From: Hypomyces perniciosus
Lineage: Eukaryota; Ascomycota; Sordariomycetes; Hypocreales; Hypocreaceae
Assembly (NCBI GenBank): GCA_008477525.1
Contig: SPDT01000008.1
Coordinates: forward strand, 310,001-374,000
Direction: 5' to 3'
DNA length: 64,000 nt
Shown here piece by piece: positions 22,716 through 33,152 of the stretch. A program made the translations under genes and the position numbers. Below the pieces are notes generated by a model, which did no database searches, had not been told where the DNA came from, and worked only from the letters and a program-made list of their open reading frames with translations. The first letter of the stretch is position 1. Every line of letters begins with the position of its first letter.

Positions 22716-23279
22716 ACTAGTATCGATGGCTACTAGTTTGAACGTGGATATTATTTCTAATATTTGGTCGTGACTCGCGCGAATGGTTTCGGAAAGAAAC
22801 TTCGTCAGTTCTACCACTAGTCAAGAGAATCGGTTTCTTTTCACTTATTAACATTTGAACATTGCTGACTTTACCCAAAGGGATATTGTAGGAAGAGTTT
22901 AGACGTCCAAATACGAAGGACTACAAATAGATTCACTCATTGGAGGGAATCCACCTCGAGCTAGCAGTAGTGAACGTGAATGGCATCAGCTACTCACATT
23001 AGTAGTACAACCTTCATCATACATAGCCAATCAATGTGGAATGTGTGAATCGACATAATTTTACACCGTCTTCAAGCATTTCTTACTCAATTTCATTTGC
23101 TGCAATCGGCTTAGCTTGAGAGACATCATAATTTCCCCGATTCAGCCCTATTAATCTGCCGTGATACCACCACCGTTCGACCAGTGCAAACATTGACAAG
23201 TCTTTAAAGGACGAAAAGCCTGACCTACCGTCTAGAAGCTGCAATGCATCCATTCTCTTTTCGATCACCTGAAGACAAA
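22716..23279. other. Intergenic stretch (promoter region of the next gene)
   Basis: About 560 bp between the MDR gene and the cysteine-rich membrane protein gene. No feature was recognised beyond the expected 3' and 5' flanks. Confidence 0.4.
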
Positions 23280-24197
23280 ATGCATTTAAACATACTTCCT
23301 AGCATCCTGGCTTTGGTCGGGGCGGCGAGCAGAGCAGCGAATGCAGCACCAGAACAACACGAGTCCTGCAATCCAACACCCGTGCCGGTAGATGGCATGC
23401 AACAGCCGTTCGTTACGCCGGCACCAGATCAACTGCCCGTAGAAAAGCGGGTGTATTATGGTCCGGAATTGATCGGATACTACGCATGGTCCAGCTCTTG
23501 TTTGTCTCCTCCCTCGTGGATTGACTGCATGCTGGGCAGCCCAAACGAGCTAACGGCCTTCAAAATCAGGGTCTCCTTTACTGTGCTCGTCCAGTTCTTC
23601 GTACGCAACGTGGAGGAGCATTGGAGGCTGCTGTCCGGATGGCCAGTCTTTGTGCTCATACGCGACAGCCTGCTCAGGGAATCAGGTCCTTTATGTCAAT
23701 GGAGGCACAGGACATTGGTAAGTATCTAGCCTGTTATGGGCCACTCTCACATTTTATTCTGTCCATAAAAATCTCCTCTACTGACTTCGAGCTTGTAGCA
23801 CTTCGGATGAGATCTGTGATACGCTCACAGTTCTTGTCTCATCTGGCGGCCACGATGCTCAGACAGCTATCCGGTGCTTCAACTCTTGGCACTTCCGTGA
23901 GATACCAAGAACAGTCTACCGCAACACTTATGTCTGTATGTTTGTACCACATCATCTGTTACCCAAATGCATTCGTGGACGCTGCTGTTCAATCGTTGAA
24001 TGGAGAAGGCACTAACAATAGCAAAAGTAACCACAAAAACTCCTACTCCCATGCCCACGAAATCTGCACAGCGGATTACTGTTACAGCGAGTCCAGATGC
24101 TGGTGTCACAATCCAGCAGCCTGGCATAACAATTGCTGGATTGTGGATCGGCGTTATGGTGCCACTCTTGGTGTTCTGTGGCATGTTGGTTCTCTGA
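23280..24197 (+). CDS. Secreted/membrane-anchored cysteine-rich protein, single C-terminal transmembrane helix
   Basis: Four exons inferred from splice signals and frame continuity: 23280-23499, 23570-23717, 23799-23935 and 24022-24197, with introns of 70, 81 and 86 nt; the first and third carry CTAAC/CTAACA branch sites. The product is 226 aa. It opens with a signal peptide (MHLNILPSILALVGAASRAA), then a Pro-rich spacer, then LIGYYAWSS and a Cys-rich domain with SIGGCCPDGQSLC, ATACSGN, GHCTSDEIC and IRCFNSW. A Thr/Pro-rich stalk and a hydrophobic C-terminal helix (GLWIGVMVPLLVFCGMLVL) with almost no cytosolic tail follow. The LIGYYA...GGCC...C layout recurs in a group of uncharacterised fungal surface proteins, which I recognise only by pattern. 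An upstream ATG (23244) would add a charged leader before the signal peptide, so 23280 is preferred. The 5' site of intron 1 is the least certain. Confidence 0.68.
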
Positions 24198-24345
24198 TAC
24201 CACCATACAGCGCACAAAGGGGCTAGAGACGACACTCATTATCTTTTTGACTGCTATAATTCTGTATTGAATACCCGCGAATCTGGGAAACTTAACCATT
24301 CCAGAGAATGTATCATTGCCATTAATCACCCACCTCTTTCACTTC

Positions 24346-26373
24346 CTAGAGTCTCCCAGTTCTTTTGCAAAGACGTCCATTCTTTTGCACCTCCCACCGG
24401 TCATTTCCAACGCATGGCGCACACCAGAAAACGTCAGTTGGGTCAACTTGGCGCTTGATTTTTAGTAGTCGCTCGTAATTACTGCCCCAAAAAGTCTTTT
24501 GCCAGTTCTTCTCGAAAGGGAGCGCCTGCATCCACTTGGGTAAGCGAGGGGTCTAGTATATGGTGATATACAACGGTACTTACCTCATTGATGTACGTTC
24601 CCGATTTTGGAGTCAGGTCACGCAAAGGCTGAAACCTCTGTTGCAGAACCTCGATGGCTTCATTCTCTGCAGTCTTGTTAAATGGCACGAAATCCTGGCC
24701 GGTAACTGGCATCTTGGTAAGCTGTGTGAGCTCATCTGCGCGTATAAGAAACACTACACTCACGGGCATGCACATAAGCTGTTCGCCAGGCTGGATTGAC
24801 AGCATTGCTCCCCCCTCTGGGTTTGGCTTCCTGGACACCTTTACCGGCCACCATGAAAGCAGACATGGAACCACCATGCGTCATAGCAGCCTGGAGTGCT
24901 GCAGTCAATTTCTTCGAATCTCCCGTCAAGGTCTTCTCGCTCAGCAACCGAGACACGAGGTATAAACCTCCACCTGCTTGACTGCTGTCAAAGTTCTTGT
25001 CGAACCAAGCCAGCCAAGAGTCGTATTGTTGAACAAGGGTAAAGAACTGGACCTTGCCATGCCATCGTTCCTGTATGGTGTTGTTTATGGGGTTGAATAT
25101 CTTGGCTATCGCCTCAGGACCTTTGACGTCCTGCATGATGCATGTGCCCATGACTCCGGCGACTTCGTCGGGCAGGCCAGGTAATGGGACGGGACTGGTC
25201 ATTCCGCTAGTGACCAAGTTGTAGCCAGAAACACCCTGATCCATTATACCTGGGATTTGTGATGCGATGTAGGTGATAAGGTCGAAGGCAAAAGACTCGT
25301 TTGGGTGGGTGACGACCATCCATTGAGCACTGAGGATTTTAGGACTGGCATACGTTTTGAGGGTCAATGAGGTAATGACACCAAAGGTGGAGCCGCCTCC
25401 CTAACAATTTCATCAGCGAGGCATGCCCGGTAAAACTTGAGCGCTGGTTGGGACTCGACTTACGCCTCGCATGGCCCAGAACAAATCCCGATGTTGGTCC
25501 TCGTTTGCAATGAGAATGTCACCACCCGGGGTTACAATCTCCATCTCAAAGACATTATCCGCAGCCAACCCGTAACGTGGGGCAAGTACAGAGTGCCCAC
25601 CACCTGTGATATAGCCTCCAATGCCAACTGTCTTGCCCCCTCCGCCGACAACGGCCTGGTTATGCTTGTCAGCTGCAGCGTAGATGTCGTACATCTCAGT
25701 CCCGCCACCGACGGTGATGGCGTTGCCCAGAAGAATCTTCCCAGAACCCCCAAGCTTATACTGTTCTGCATGGTACGTGATGGTATTGAGATGATGGGTC
25801 CAGATAGACAGGGATCCGGGGGCGTTGGAGCGACCGAGGTAATCGTGGCCAGTGCTTTTGACATTGAGACGGACATTGTGTTTGCGGGCTAAATGCGTAT
25901 TGGCAAACATGTCAGTGATGCCTATCGGTAAAGATTAGCCAACCTAGCTTACCAATGTCTATGCCAATCTTGACATGGTGTGCTGTTGATGCATTGACAA
26001 CGTATGCTGGGTATCCAGCAGAGCTGCACGGCGCATTCTTGTCCGGAAGACATGTAAAGTTGGAGAATTGGTCCCACATAACCGAGACGGGATTGTCGGC
26101 GTGAAATTTGTATTCTTTCCATTCCTTGGCGAGGTTCGGGCATCGGTCCGCGCTGTACGTGGACTGGCCAGGATGGCACACGGCTCCGGGTGGAGTCGGA
26201 CGGAGGAGCCGCCCTCCGAGAGTCTTGTTGAGCCGGGCCCACGTTTCGGCCGATGGCCAGTCAGAGCTGCCGGGGTATGCTTTGCATGTTCCGGGGCTAG
26301 GAGTGTATCGTCCGCCCACCAGGCCGAGCAGGAATGGCAGGGAGAGCAGCAGTTGTAACCTGCAGCAGGGCAT
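24346..26373 (-). CDS. Secreted FAD-linked oxidase (berberine-bridge-enzyme-like) with an apparent frameshift
   Basis: Minus strand: exons 26373-25953, 25888-25464, 25400-24584 and 24534-24346, with introns of 64, 63 and 49 nt. The product starts with a signal peptide (MPCCRLQLLLSLPFLLGLVGG). The FAD-binding part has STGHDYLGRS (H155, the usual covalent-flavin histidine), VGGGGKTVGIGGYITGGGHS and FWAMRGGGGSTFGVITS across the second intron. The C-terminus has NWQKTFWGSNYERLLKIKRQ and DVFWCAPCVGNDRW, diagnostic for the family. Such enzymes oxidise small molecules, often in secondary metabolism, outside the cell or in vesicles. Within exon 3 the frame breaks near 24770: the family pattern continues in another phase after AWRTAYVHA, and only an implausible 28-nt intron would repair it. 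So it may be a recent pseudogene or a sequence error. The last intron could end 18 nt earlier without changing frame. It converges on the Cys-rich membrane protein gene, 148 bp away. Confidence 0.8.
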
Positions 26374-26477
26374 GTTCTCAGTCGTGCTTTGTTTATTTAT
26401 GAAGTTGTCAAGGGGTGTGAACGAACAAGAGGACTTGATGGCGAGTGTCGATGATAGCGGCGATATGGATACTGCTT

Positions 26478-26487
26478 CTTTATATAG
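26478..26487 (-). promoter_or_regulatory. TATA box of the FAD oxidase gene
   Basis: The minus strand reads ctatataaag about 105 bp before the ATG at 26373. Confidence 0.55.
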
Positions 26488-26580
26488 TTCATTTTCGTCG
26501 TGGCAATGCCTTGATGTCCCCTGCAAACCGACGAGAACGAGATCCTTCAAATGCCCAATTTCACTAATCCAGGCCTGATG

Positions 26581-27130
26581 CTAGAAGGATATCACGGTTG
26601 GCGCCGCCACAGACAAAGTGTCCGTGAGGCTTTGCATCATGGCCGAGGCGATCGAGCGTGCTGAGCCAATGAGTGAAGTGCGTATTCCTCGCGATGACCT
26701 CGGCATCGGCACTGCGCAGTTCAGCCTTGACTCTCGCATTCCGCGCTTTTCAGCGTCGGTTCCTATTCTGGTATGATACCACGAACAAGCCTCTGGAGGC
26801 GTGATGGATGACTGTGCTCCGTAGCGCAAGTACGAGTATGTACATGCGCCAGCCTGCGGGGTTCTGATCCTTCGCATGAGGGTGTTTTGATAGTTGCACA
26901 AGACGATGAATAGGGAGTAGTATACTACTACTTCGTACAAAGCAAATGGTCGAGAGATAAAAGTGAGGCCCATGTGGCGTTGGCGTGGCGCGTGTATGTA
27001 ATTCGTCGGACCGATGTCACCGCCTCCAAGTCGTACTCGTACAGTATGGTGCACCATTAGCGCCACCACCACATCAACCGCAAAAACCCAAATGCAAAAA
27101 TAGCGCGTGCCATTAAAGTCATGCAATTAC
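26581..27130. other. Intergenic stretch at the edge of the gene island
   Basis: Upstream of the FAD oxidase. A 181-codon minus-strand frame (27126-26581) and a shorter plus-strand frame (26597-26776, reading AEAIERAEPMSEVRIP) are both open. Neither has a domain I can name, and the hydrophobic N-terminal half of the minus frame lies over sequence with no coding character. Composition falls sharply to AT-rich after 27130. Confidence 0.3.
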
Positions 27131-28300
27131 ACTGCACGCATTCCTTCTAAACTAACAATATAGCTATATTAGATAATATAAAAAGTCATTAACTAGTATA
27201 TATACTATAATCGGGTTAGCTAATATATATATTAATAGCAGGTAGGTAGTTTATACTTTAATAGATAGAGAGAAAAGTGTATATATATATATATATATAT
27301 ATAGATAAAAAGAGAAGCTTTAAATGTATAATATTAAATATCGTTTTTTAATATAATAGATTAGCAGCAGTTAAATATATAAAGGAAGGCAATTATACTA
27401 TTATTAAATTATTTATATTGCTTTTAAAGGCCAATTAGCTACTACCTATTTAGTTATTATATTAAATGATATAAACAGGCTCTATAGCTTTCAGTTTGAT
27501 ATTATAACTAGTTATCTAATAACTAATATAACTAGATAACTAGCCATAATATTAAACCGAAAACTATAAAGCCCGCCTATATTATTAAATATAATAACTA
27601 ATAAGAAATTTAAGGAAATAGGAAAAATCAAGAGGAATTAATAGAATTTAAAGCAATAAAAGTATAGCTAAGGGCCTTAAAGAAAATAATTTTAAATCCC
27701 AGCTAAAAAGTAAATAATAAACCCCTTTATAAATAAATAAAAATATAATATATATAGATTTTCTTAATTTATTAAAATCTTAAAGTTATAATATATTAAT
27801 AAATATATATATTAAATATAAAAATATTTCTAATACTCTAAAATATTTAATTTCTATTTTTTAATAAAGCTATTATTTATTACAATTTTAGCGCTTAGTA
27901 TTTTAAATATTATAAAGTATTATTATCTATAAAGTTATTTATATAAAGTTATAATTCCTTGCAATAGTAAGGTTTTAAGTCTTAAAAAAGTACCTATATA
28001 ATAATAGGCTTTATAATAATATTTATTCCGAATTTCTATATAGTAAATTATACCCTTTTTGCGCGCAAAAGTGGCTAAAAGCTATTAATATTAACTTAAA
28101 ATATAATGCCTTAGTATACCCGGCCCTATATATATCTTTATATACTTCCTCGCGTGTATTACATATAGTCTCCTAGATTATTAAGCCTTAAACTATACAG
28201 CTAAAGCCAGTTTAGCGAGATCGGCTTAATAACTTTATAAAAGGTTTCTAAAAGAAGGTGAAAGAAGTAATTGAATCCTGCTATACCTTAAAGGAGGTTA
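27131..28300. other. AT-rich, RIP-like stretch left of the nested retroelements
   Basis: No gene is visible. It holds a (TA)n tract at about 27279-27302 and a long inverted repeat at 27451-27600. Near 28205-28300 a plus-strand frame (LNNFIKGF*KKVKEVIES) looks like a worn-out transposon protein, but I cannot assign it. Confidence 0.5.
27451..27600. repeat. Long imperfect palindrome (67-bp arms, 16-bp loop)
   Basis: Arms 27451-27517 and 27534-27600 are reverse complements over 67 bp, with differences that are nearly all transitions (for example acaggctc against gcgggctt). The hairpin resembles a foldback/MITE-type element whose arms were mutated separately. Confidence 0.7.
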
Positions 28301-28305
28301 TTAAC

Positions 28306-28569
28306 TGTTAGGTTAAGTAGGCCGGGGCCCTACCGCTTATCAGCGCTAGGGAGCTCTTATCTGCTTACAAAGTAGATAAGAGCTAATATATATATCGCGT
28401 AAGCGATATATCAGACTATACAGACGCTTACAGCGCCTGCATACAGCTTCTTCTTTATATTAGCTATATATATATATAGCAAGGCCACTATAGTATATTC
28501 TCTCTTATAGAATCAAGCTTTATTTCCTATCTCTCTATACTCTATATAGCTGTACCGCGCTTTATTATA
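28306..28569 (+). repeat. 5' LTR of element D
   Basis: 264 bp, starting TGTTAGGTTAAGTAGG. It shares the block tcgcgtaagcgat and the end accgcgct.t.tta.a with 53072-53335. TSD ttaac precedes it. Confidence 0.85.
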
Positions 28570-28638
28570 GTTATAAGCCCAAGTAATAACTCTAATTAAA
28601 TTACTAAAAACTTCCATTTAATATTATCTTTTCCTTTA

Positions 28639-28863
28639 TGTAACGGGTATAGCCTAACTGGAAAGCACGCAGTTAGGGCACCTCTGTATTGTCTATCTAT
28701 AGCTAAGGAAGGAGGCTCTATACTAGCTATATATATGTTATATAGTTGTGCGTATAGGGTTGTGGCCAAGGTGGTTTCCTAATTAGGTAAGCGGTCTAGT
28801 ATTGGTTGTATTTCTGGATTTGGTGTAGTCGTGATTCCGGGAGATATAGCCTAGCCTATAATA
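28639..28863 (-). repeat. 3' LTR of outer C
   Basis: 225 bp, TGTAACGGGTATAGCC to CCTATAATA. Least RIP-altered at its left end. Confidence 0.78.
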
Positions 28864-29633
28864 TTACCCCCCCTTTTTATAGTGGCTCTCTCTTTAGGCG
28901 CTATTGCTTTGCTGGTATATAGCTGTTAAGTGGCCTATTGTTAGATTTAATTGGGCTATATTTAGATATATAGTTATTAAGGGCTGCTGTATCTTTAAGT
29001 ATATATATCAGTTCCCAGGTTAGCTTTATATATCCTTTCTACTGTATTAATACTTCGCGGAAAAAGCCGCGACCTTACCGCTTAATCCTCGCATAAAGGA
29101 CTTCTTTAACTTCCTATTTATCCTCGCTATTTATTTATATTAGTAATAGTTAAAGGTTATCTGAAATCTGGCCTGGAAAGGGGTCACCGGCTACTTTTTT
29201 TAGCAGGTTAATGTAAAATTACAGGTATATACCAGTTAATATACCCAGTTCTATTATATAAAGGCTAATAACCTTTATTACTGTATACTTATAATATAAA
29301 GCATTAAGCTTTTTAAAAGGCTAGGGAGTATTATAGTTGCTAAAGTATAGCTAGACTTTATCTCCTACTTTATATCTCTTAAAAGGGCCTTGCCGCTAGT
29401 TTATAAAGTTTTTATAGTATTATTATATAGCAGTAAATGCTATTTAAGTAAAGGCAGTTACTCCTTTTAGTCTTTTAACTACTTTTTTTATAGCTTTTTT
29501 TTCTAAGTCCTTTAATCTAATAGCTTTATTTTCTTTTATATATAGCTAAAGGGGTTTTATATAGTAGTTGTATTTAAATAAAAAGGGGTTTATTTGGATA
29601 GCTGTATATTTGCAGTTATTTAAAGCTAGTTGC

Positions 29634-29859
29634 TGTTACAGGCTAGGCTATGTCTCCCGGAATCACGACTATACCGAATCCGGAAATACAACCAATACTA
29701 GACCGCTTACCTAATTAGGAAACCACCTTGGCTATAACCCTATACACACAACTATATAACGCATATATAGCTAGTCTAGAGCTTCCTTCCTTTAGCTATA
29801 AATAGACAATATAGAAGTGCCTTAACTGTATACTTTCCAGTTAAGCTATACCTATTATA
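29634..29859 (+). repeat. 5' LTR of inner C
   Basis: 226 bp, starts TGTTACAGGCTAGGC, ends CCTATTATA; aligns with 35414-35639. Confidence 0.82.
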
Positions 29860-30889
29860 TATCTATAGCTCAGCTATTACCTAGCTAATAAGTAACAGAA
29901 CTCTTACTGTAAAAGGAAAATAGCGAATTTCAGAGACTAAGCCTCTAAAGGCAATAATATACAGTCGCGGATCAAGCAAGCTATTTTACCTTTATAGAAA
30001 TAAATAGCTATACTAATAAAAAAGCTAGACTTTATAGCACTAGCGACTTAAAGGCTAAATAGCTAGGAAAATAAAATATTATTCTTTTTATAACTTAAAT
30101 AAAAACCCGTATAAGCTGCAACTATAAAGCCTATATTAACCTTTATAATAGAGTTTATATAAACTCTTAAAGTTAAAAGGAAGCTACTCTTTAATCTATT
30201 TAAATTCTTAAAAAAGTAAAGGGAGTATACTATATAGGCGTAAAATATATATAAAAAGCTTAAACTTAATAAAAAGTTCTATAATAGTAATAGAGAATAG
30301 TAATACTTTATTAACTCCTGCTTAAACGCTATATTTAAACAGGTAATTATTACCTTTTATGCATTAAAAGGAACTAATAGAAACTATAACCTAGTAGAAT
30401 TTATATAATACCTAGACTATATTTATAAAGATTAAAGACTCTAGAACTAAACTATATAAAAGCTATATACTTTTAAGTAAAAAGATAAAACTTTACTTTT
30501 ATCTTTCTTTCCCTGCTTTAAATAAAAGCTTTTTAAAGTAGGCAGCAATAACTAGGCTAACTAAATTAAGATTATTTTCCTTAAAGGAGCGTTATCTCTA
30601 GAACTATAATTCCGCTTAGTAATAGTAGACCTGCTGCTTACCTATAGCAAATGGCTTGCTAAAGTCTAGGATATTGCTAATTGCGTCGAATAATTAGATC
30701 TAGATTAATAGAATATAAAAGCCGCCTTAATAGGCTACTCCTAGCAGAAAAAATATAATAAGCCCCAACTATATTACACTTTAAAGGACTATATATAAAT
30801 AGTCGATAAAAAGGGCAATACTTAAATAAAGGGCATAAACTATATAAAGAACTAGCGCTAATATAGCTTTTTAATAAGTAAGGCAGATA

Positions 30890-30960
30890 CTGCCTAGGAG
30901 GCTATATATTATTATTGCGGGAAAGAGGGATATATTGCTTAGTTTTGCAAAAAAGGCTAT
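30890..30960 (+). pseudogene. Gag zinc-knuckle relic of inner C
   Basis: Reads Y-Y-Y-C-G-K-E-G-Y-I-A-stop-F-C. The normal pattern is C-x2-C-x4-H-x4-C; the first cysteine and the histidine have become tyrosine and an arginine position has become a stop. All are changes expected from C-to-T or G-to-A mutation. Confidence 0.65.
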
Positions 30961-32099
30961 AAAGCCTAGGTATATTAAATCCAGATTACTGACTGTAAGT
31001 CTAATAATAATAACTAGTATACTAATAGTAAAGAAAATAGTAACTTTAGCAATAAATTAAAAGATTAACTTTAATGCAAAGTTAGGCATTAAAGCCTATA
31101 AAAGAAAAATTAAAAGGATAAAAGGAGTCTAAAGAGCAAATAACCAGCAAATCAGTAATATTATAAGCCAGAATAGAGAATATACCTATTATAGCACTAT
31201 TTAATATTAACTGTAACCTTTATACTATTATAAACTCCTCTTTTACTTAAAAGTTATACCTTTTATAGATTAAGATTATTAAAAGGAAGATTAGGATATT
31301 TACTAAAATCTATAAAAAGGTAAAAACTAGCTATATTACTATTATTTACCTAAATCTATACAGCTATATTAAACGTTAATACGCCTATATAGTAGATAAA
31401 CTAGATTATAACTTAATCCTCAGTAAACCTTAAATTAAAGCTAACTAGGTAATATATAATGCAGCTAAAAAGGAAATTAACTATAGAAAAGCCAGCCTAT
31501 AGCTATAATTTGCAGATAAAGAGAAGCCTAGGAATATTAAAGCTATATAAAGAGCCTAGCTTATACTAGCCTCGATATTATAAGCAGAATACTGCTATAT
31601 TAAAAGGAATAGCAAAAAGGAAATATATTTCCTTTAAGCTATCAGCTTATTTAATATTAAAAAAGCACTTTAACTTAAAAAACCTATAAATCCCCGGGAA
31701 TATATCCCCCTTAAACTATATAAAGAATTCTATTCGCTATTCTCTATAAAAAAAGCTACTAAACTTCTACTATACTGCCTTAAAGTCAATTTACAGATTC
31801 CCTTAAAAGCTGATAAATACAGTAAAGAACCAGAACTCCTTTAAAGCCCCCTTTATAGTATATTACGCAAAAAACTATTAGTATTATAAGAAACCCTTCT
31901 CGACTTATTTAATAAAGGATTCATTTAAGCTAGCAGCTTAGCCGCTATAGCCCCTATCCTCTTTATTTAGAAACCTAAAAGAGGAATTCGCTTTTATATA
32001 AACTACTGCGCCTTAAATGCAATAATACAGTAAAATCGCTACCTTTTCCCCCTTTTTTCTAAAACCTTTAACAGCTTAATAAAAGTAAAATAGTTTATA

Positions 32100-32571
32100 A
32101 AGCTAGATATAATAGCTGCATTTTATAAAATCAAAGTTATAAAAAGAGAAAAATATAAGACTGCATTCTATATATACTATAGCCTATATAAGTAGCAGGT
32201 AATTCTATTTAGATTTACCAGTATACTAGCAATATTCTAACAGTATATTAACCAGGTATTATACCCCTTTTTAAATAACTTTATATTTATATACCTTAAT
32301 AATATCCTAATCTATATTAATAAGTTATAAAAGGATTATATAAAAAAGGTTTAGCGAGTTTTATATGCCTTTACTAATATTAGGCTATACCTAGATCTTA
32401 AAAAGTGCGCGTTTATATAAAAAGAGATTAAATACTTTAGGTTTATTATATATACTAGTAAAGGAATTGCCTATAACCTTAAAAAGCAGTAAACTATTAG
32501 CAAATAGCAGGCACTTATAATAGTAATAAAAGTTTAAAGCTTCTTTAGCTTTATTAATTATTATTAGATAT
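32100..32571 (+). pseudogene. Reverse-transcriptase relic of inner C (Ty3/gypsy type)
   Basis: A single frame with several stops runs KTAF, QVILF.FTS, QQYINQVL.PFL, FIYLNNILIYIN, LYLDLKKCAF and SFFSFINYY. This is the order of the palm motifs of Ty3/gypsy reverse transcriptases. The catalytic Y-L-D-D is read as Y-L-N-N (about 32290-32302), again by G-to-A change, so the enzyme is dead. The frame stops at 32571 where the E solo LTR begins. Beyond 33153 the connection and RNase H regions resume (for example a block reading EILAVIHYLEK near 33455-33490). Weaker integrase-like remains continue to about 35390. Confidence 0.72.
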
Positions 32572-33152
32572 TGTTAAAAAGGAGGGCTAAAAAGTAAGGA
32601 TTTCAGTGTATTTGGGTAACCTTCCTATTCTGGCTTGACCCGGAATTAGGCCCGACGCTAGGACCGAGTTCCGGAGGAACTTCGGTGTAAGTCAGGAAAT
32701 TTCTGTTATCTTCAACGATAACAATTGAGCTAGGACCAGCTATCCCGCCTACCCTAGACTCAATACAATGGCCACAATGGCTATTGTGAAAAATCTGACT
32801 AAAATGGTTTCCTGTTTGTATGGCCGTGAGTCGATTTGGCCGATTTCCCATACAAATGAATTTTGCGGAAAATAGGAATAGGGCCACGAACCCAATTCTG
32901 CCGCCGCATTCCTATTATCTAGTCGGAGGACTATTGTAGAAGACAAAGCTATTGTTTATACAATTCACTTCTACACCAGCCGCATATACACTAGATATTC
33001 TATAGCTTCTAGCTATTAGATCGTTTACAATTTAATTGTTTATCCATTGTTGACCTAACTAGACTCTCAGTCGTTTCCTCATTGCTGCGTTGGGTGCACC
33101 TTCCTAGAAGCTGCACTTAAATGAGGTTCAGTATAACCTTGTTATTTCAACA
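32572..33152 (-). repeat. Solo LTR, family E, copy 2 (inside inner C)
   Basis: 581 bp, reverse orientation to copy 1, from TGTTAAAAAGGAGGGC to GTTATTTCAACA, with perfect 5-bp duplication gatat (32567-32571 and 33153-33157). Little RIP is evident. Frames at 32603-32887 and 32749-32946 are LTR sequence, not genes. Confidence 0.92.

Noticed and set aside
18490..26940. TACTTCGTAC-like palindromes as regulatory sites
   Set aside because: They occur near genes (about 18495, 20793, 26930) but also in TE regions, so they look like a genome-wide compositional motif rather than a specific operator.
26581..27126. 181-codon minus-strand frame upstream of the FAD oxidase
   Set aside because: No domain, no signal of purifying composition, and a competing frame on the other strand is equally plausible. 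The hydrophobic first half lies over low-coding sequence.
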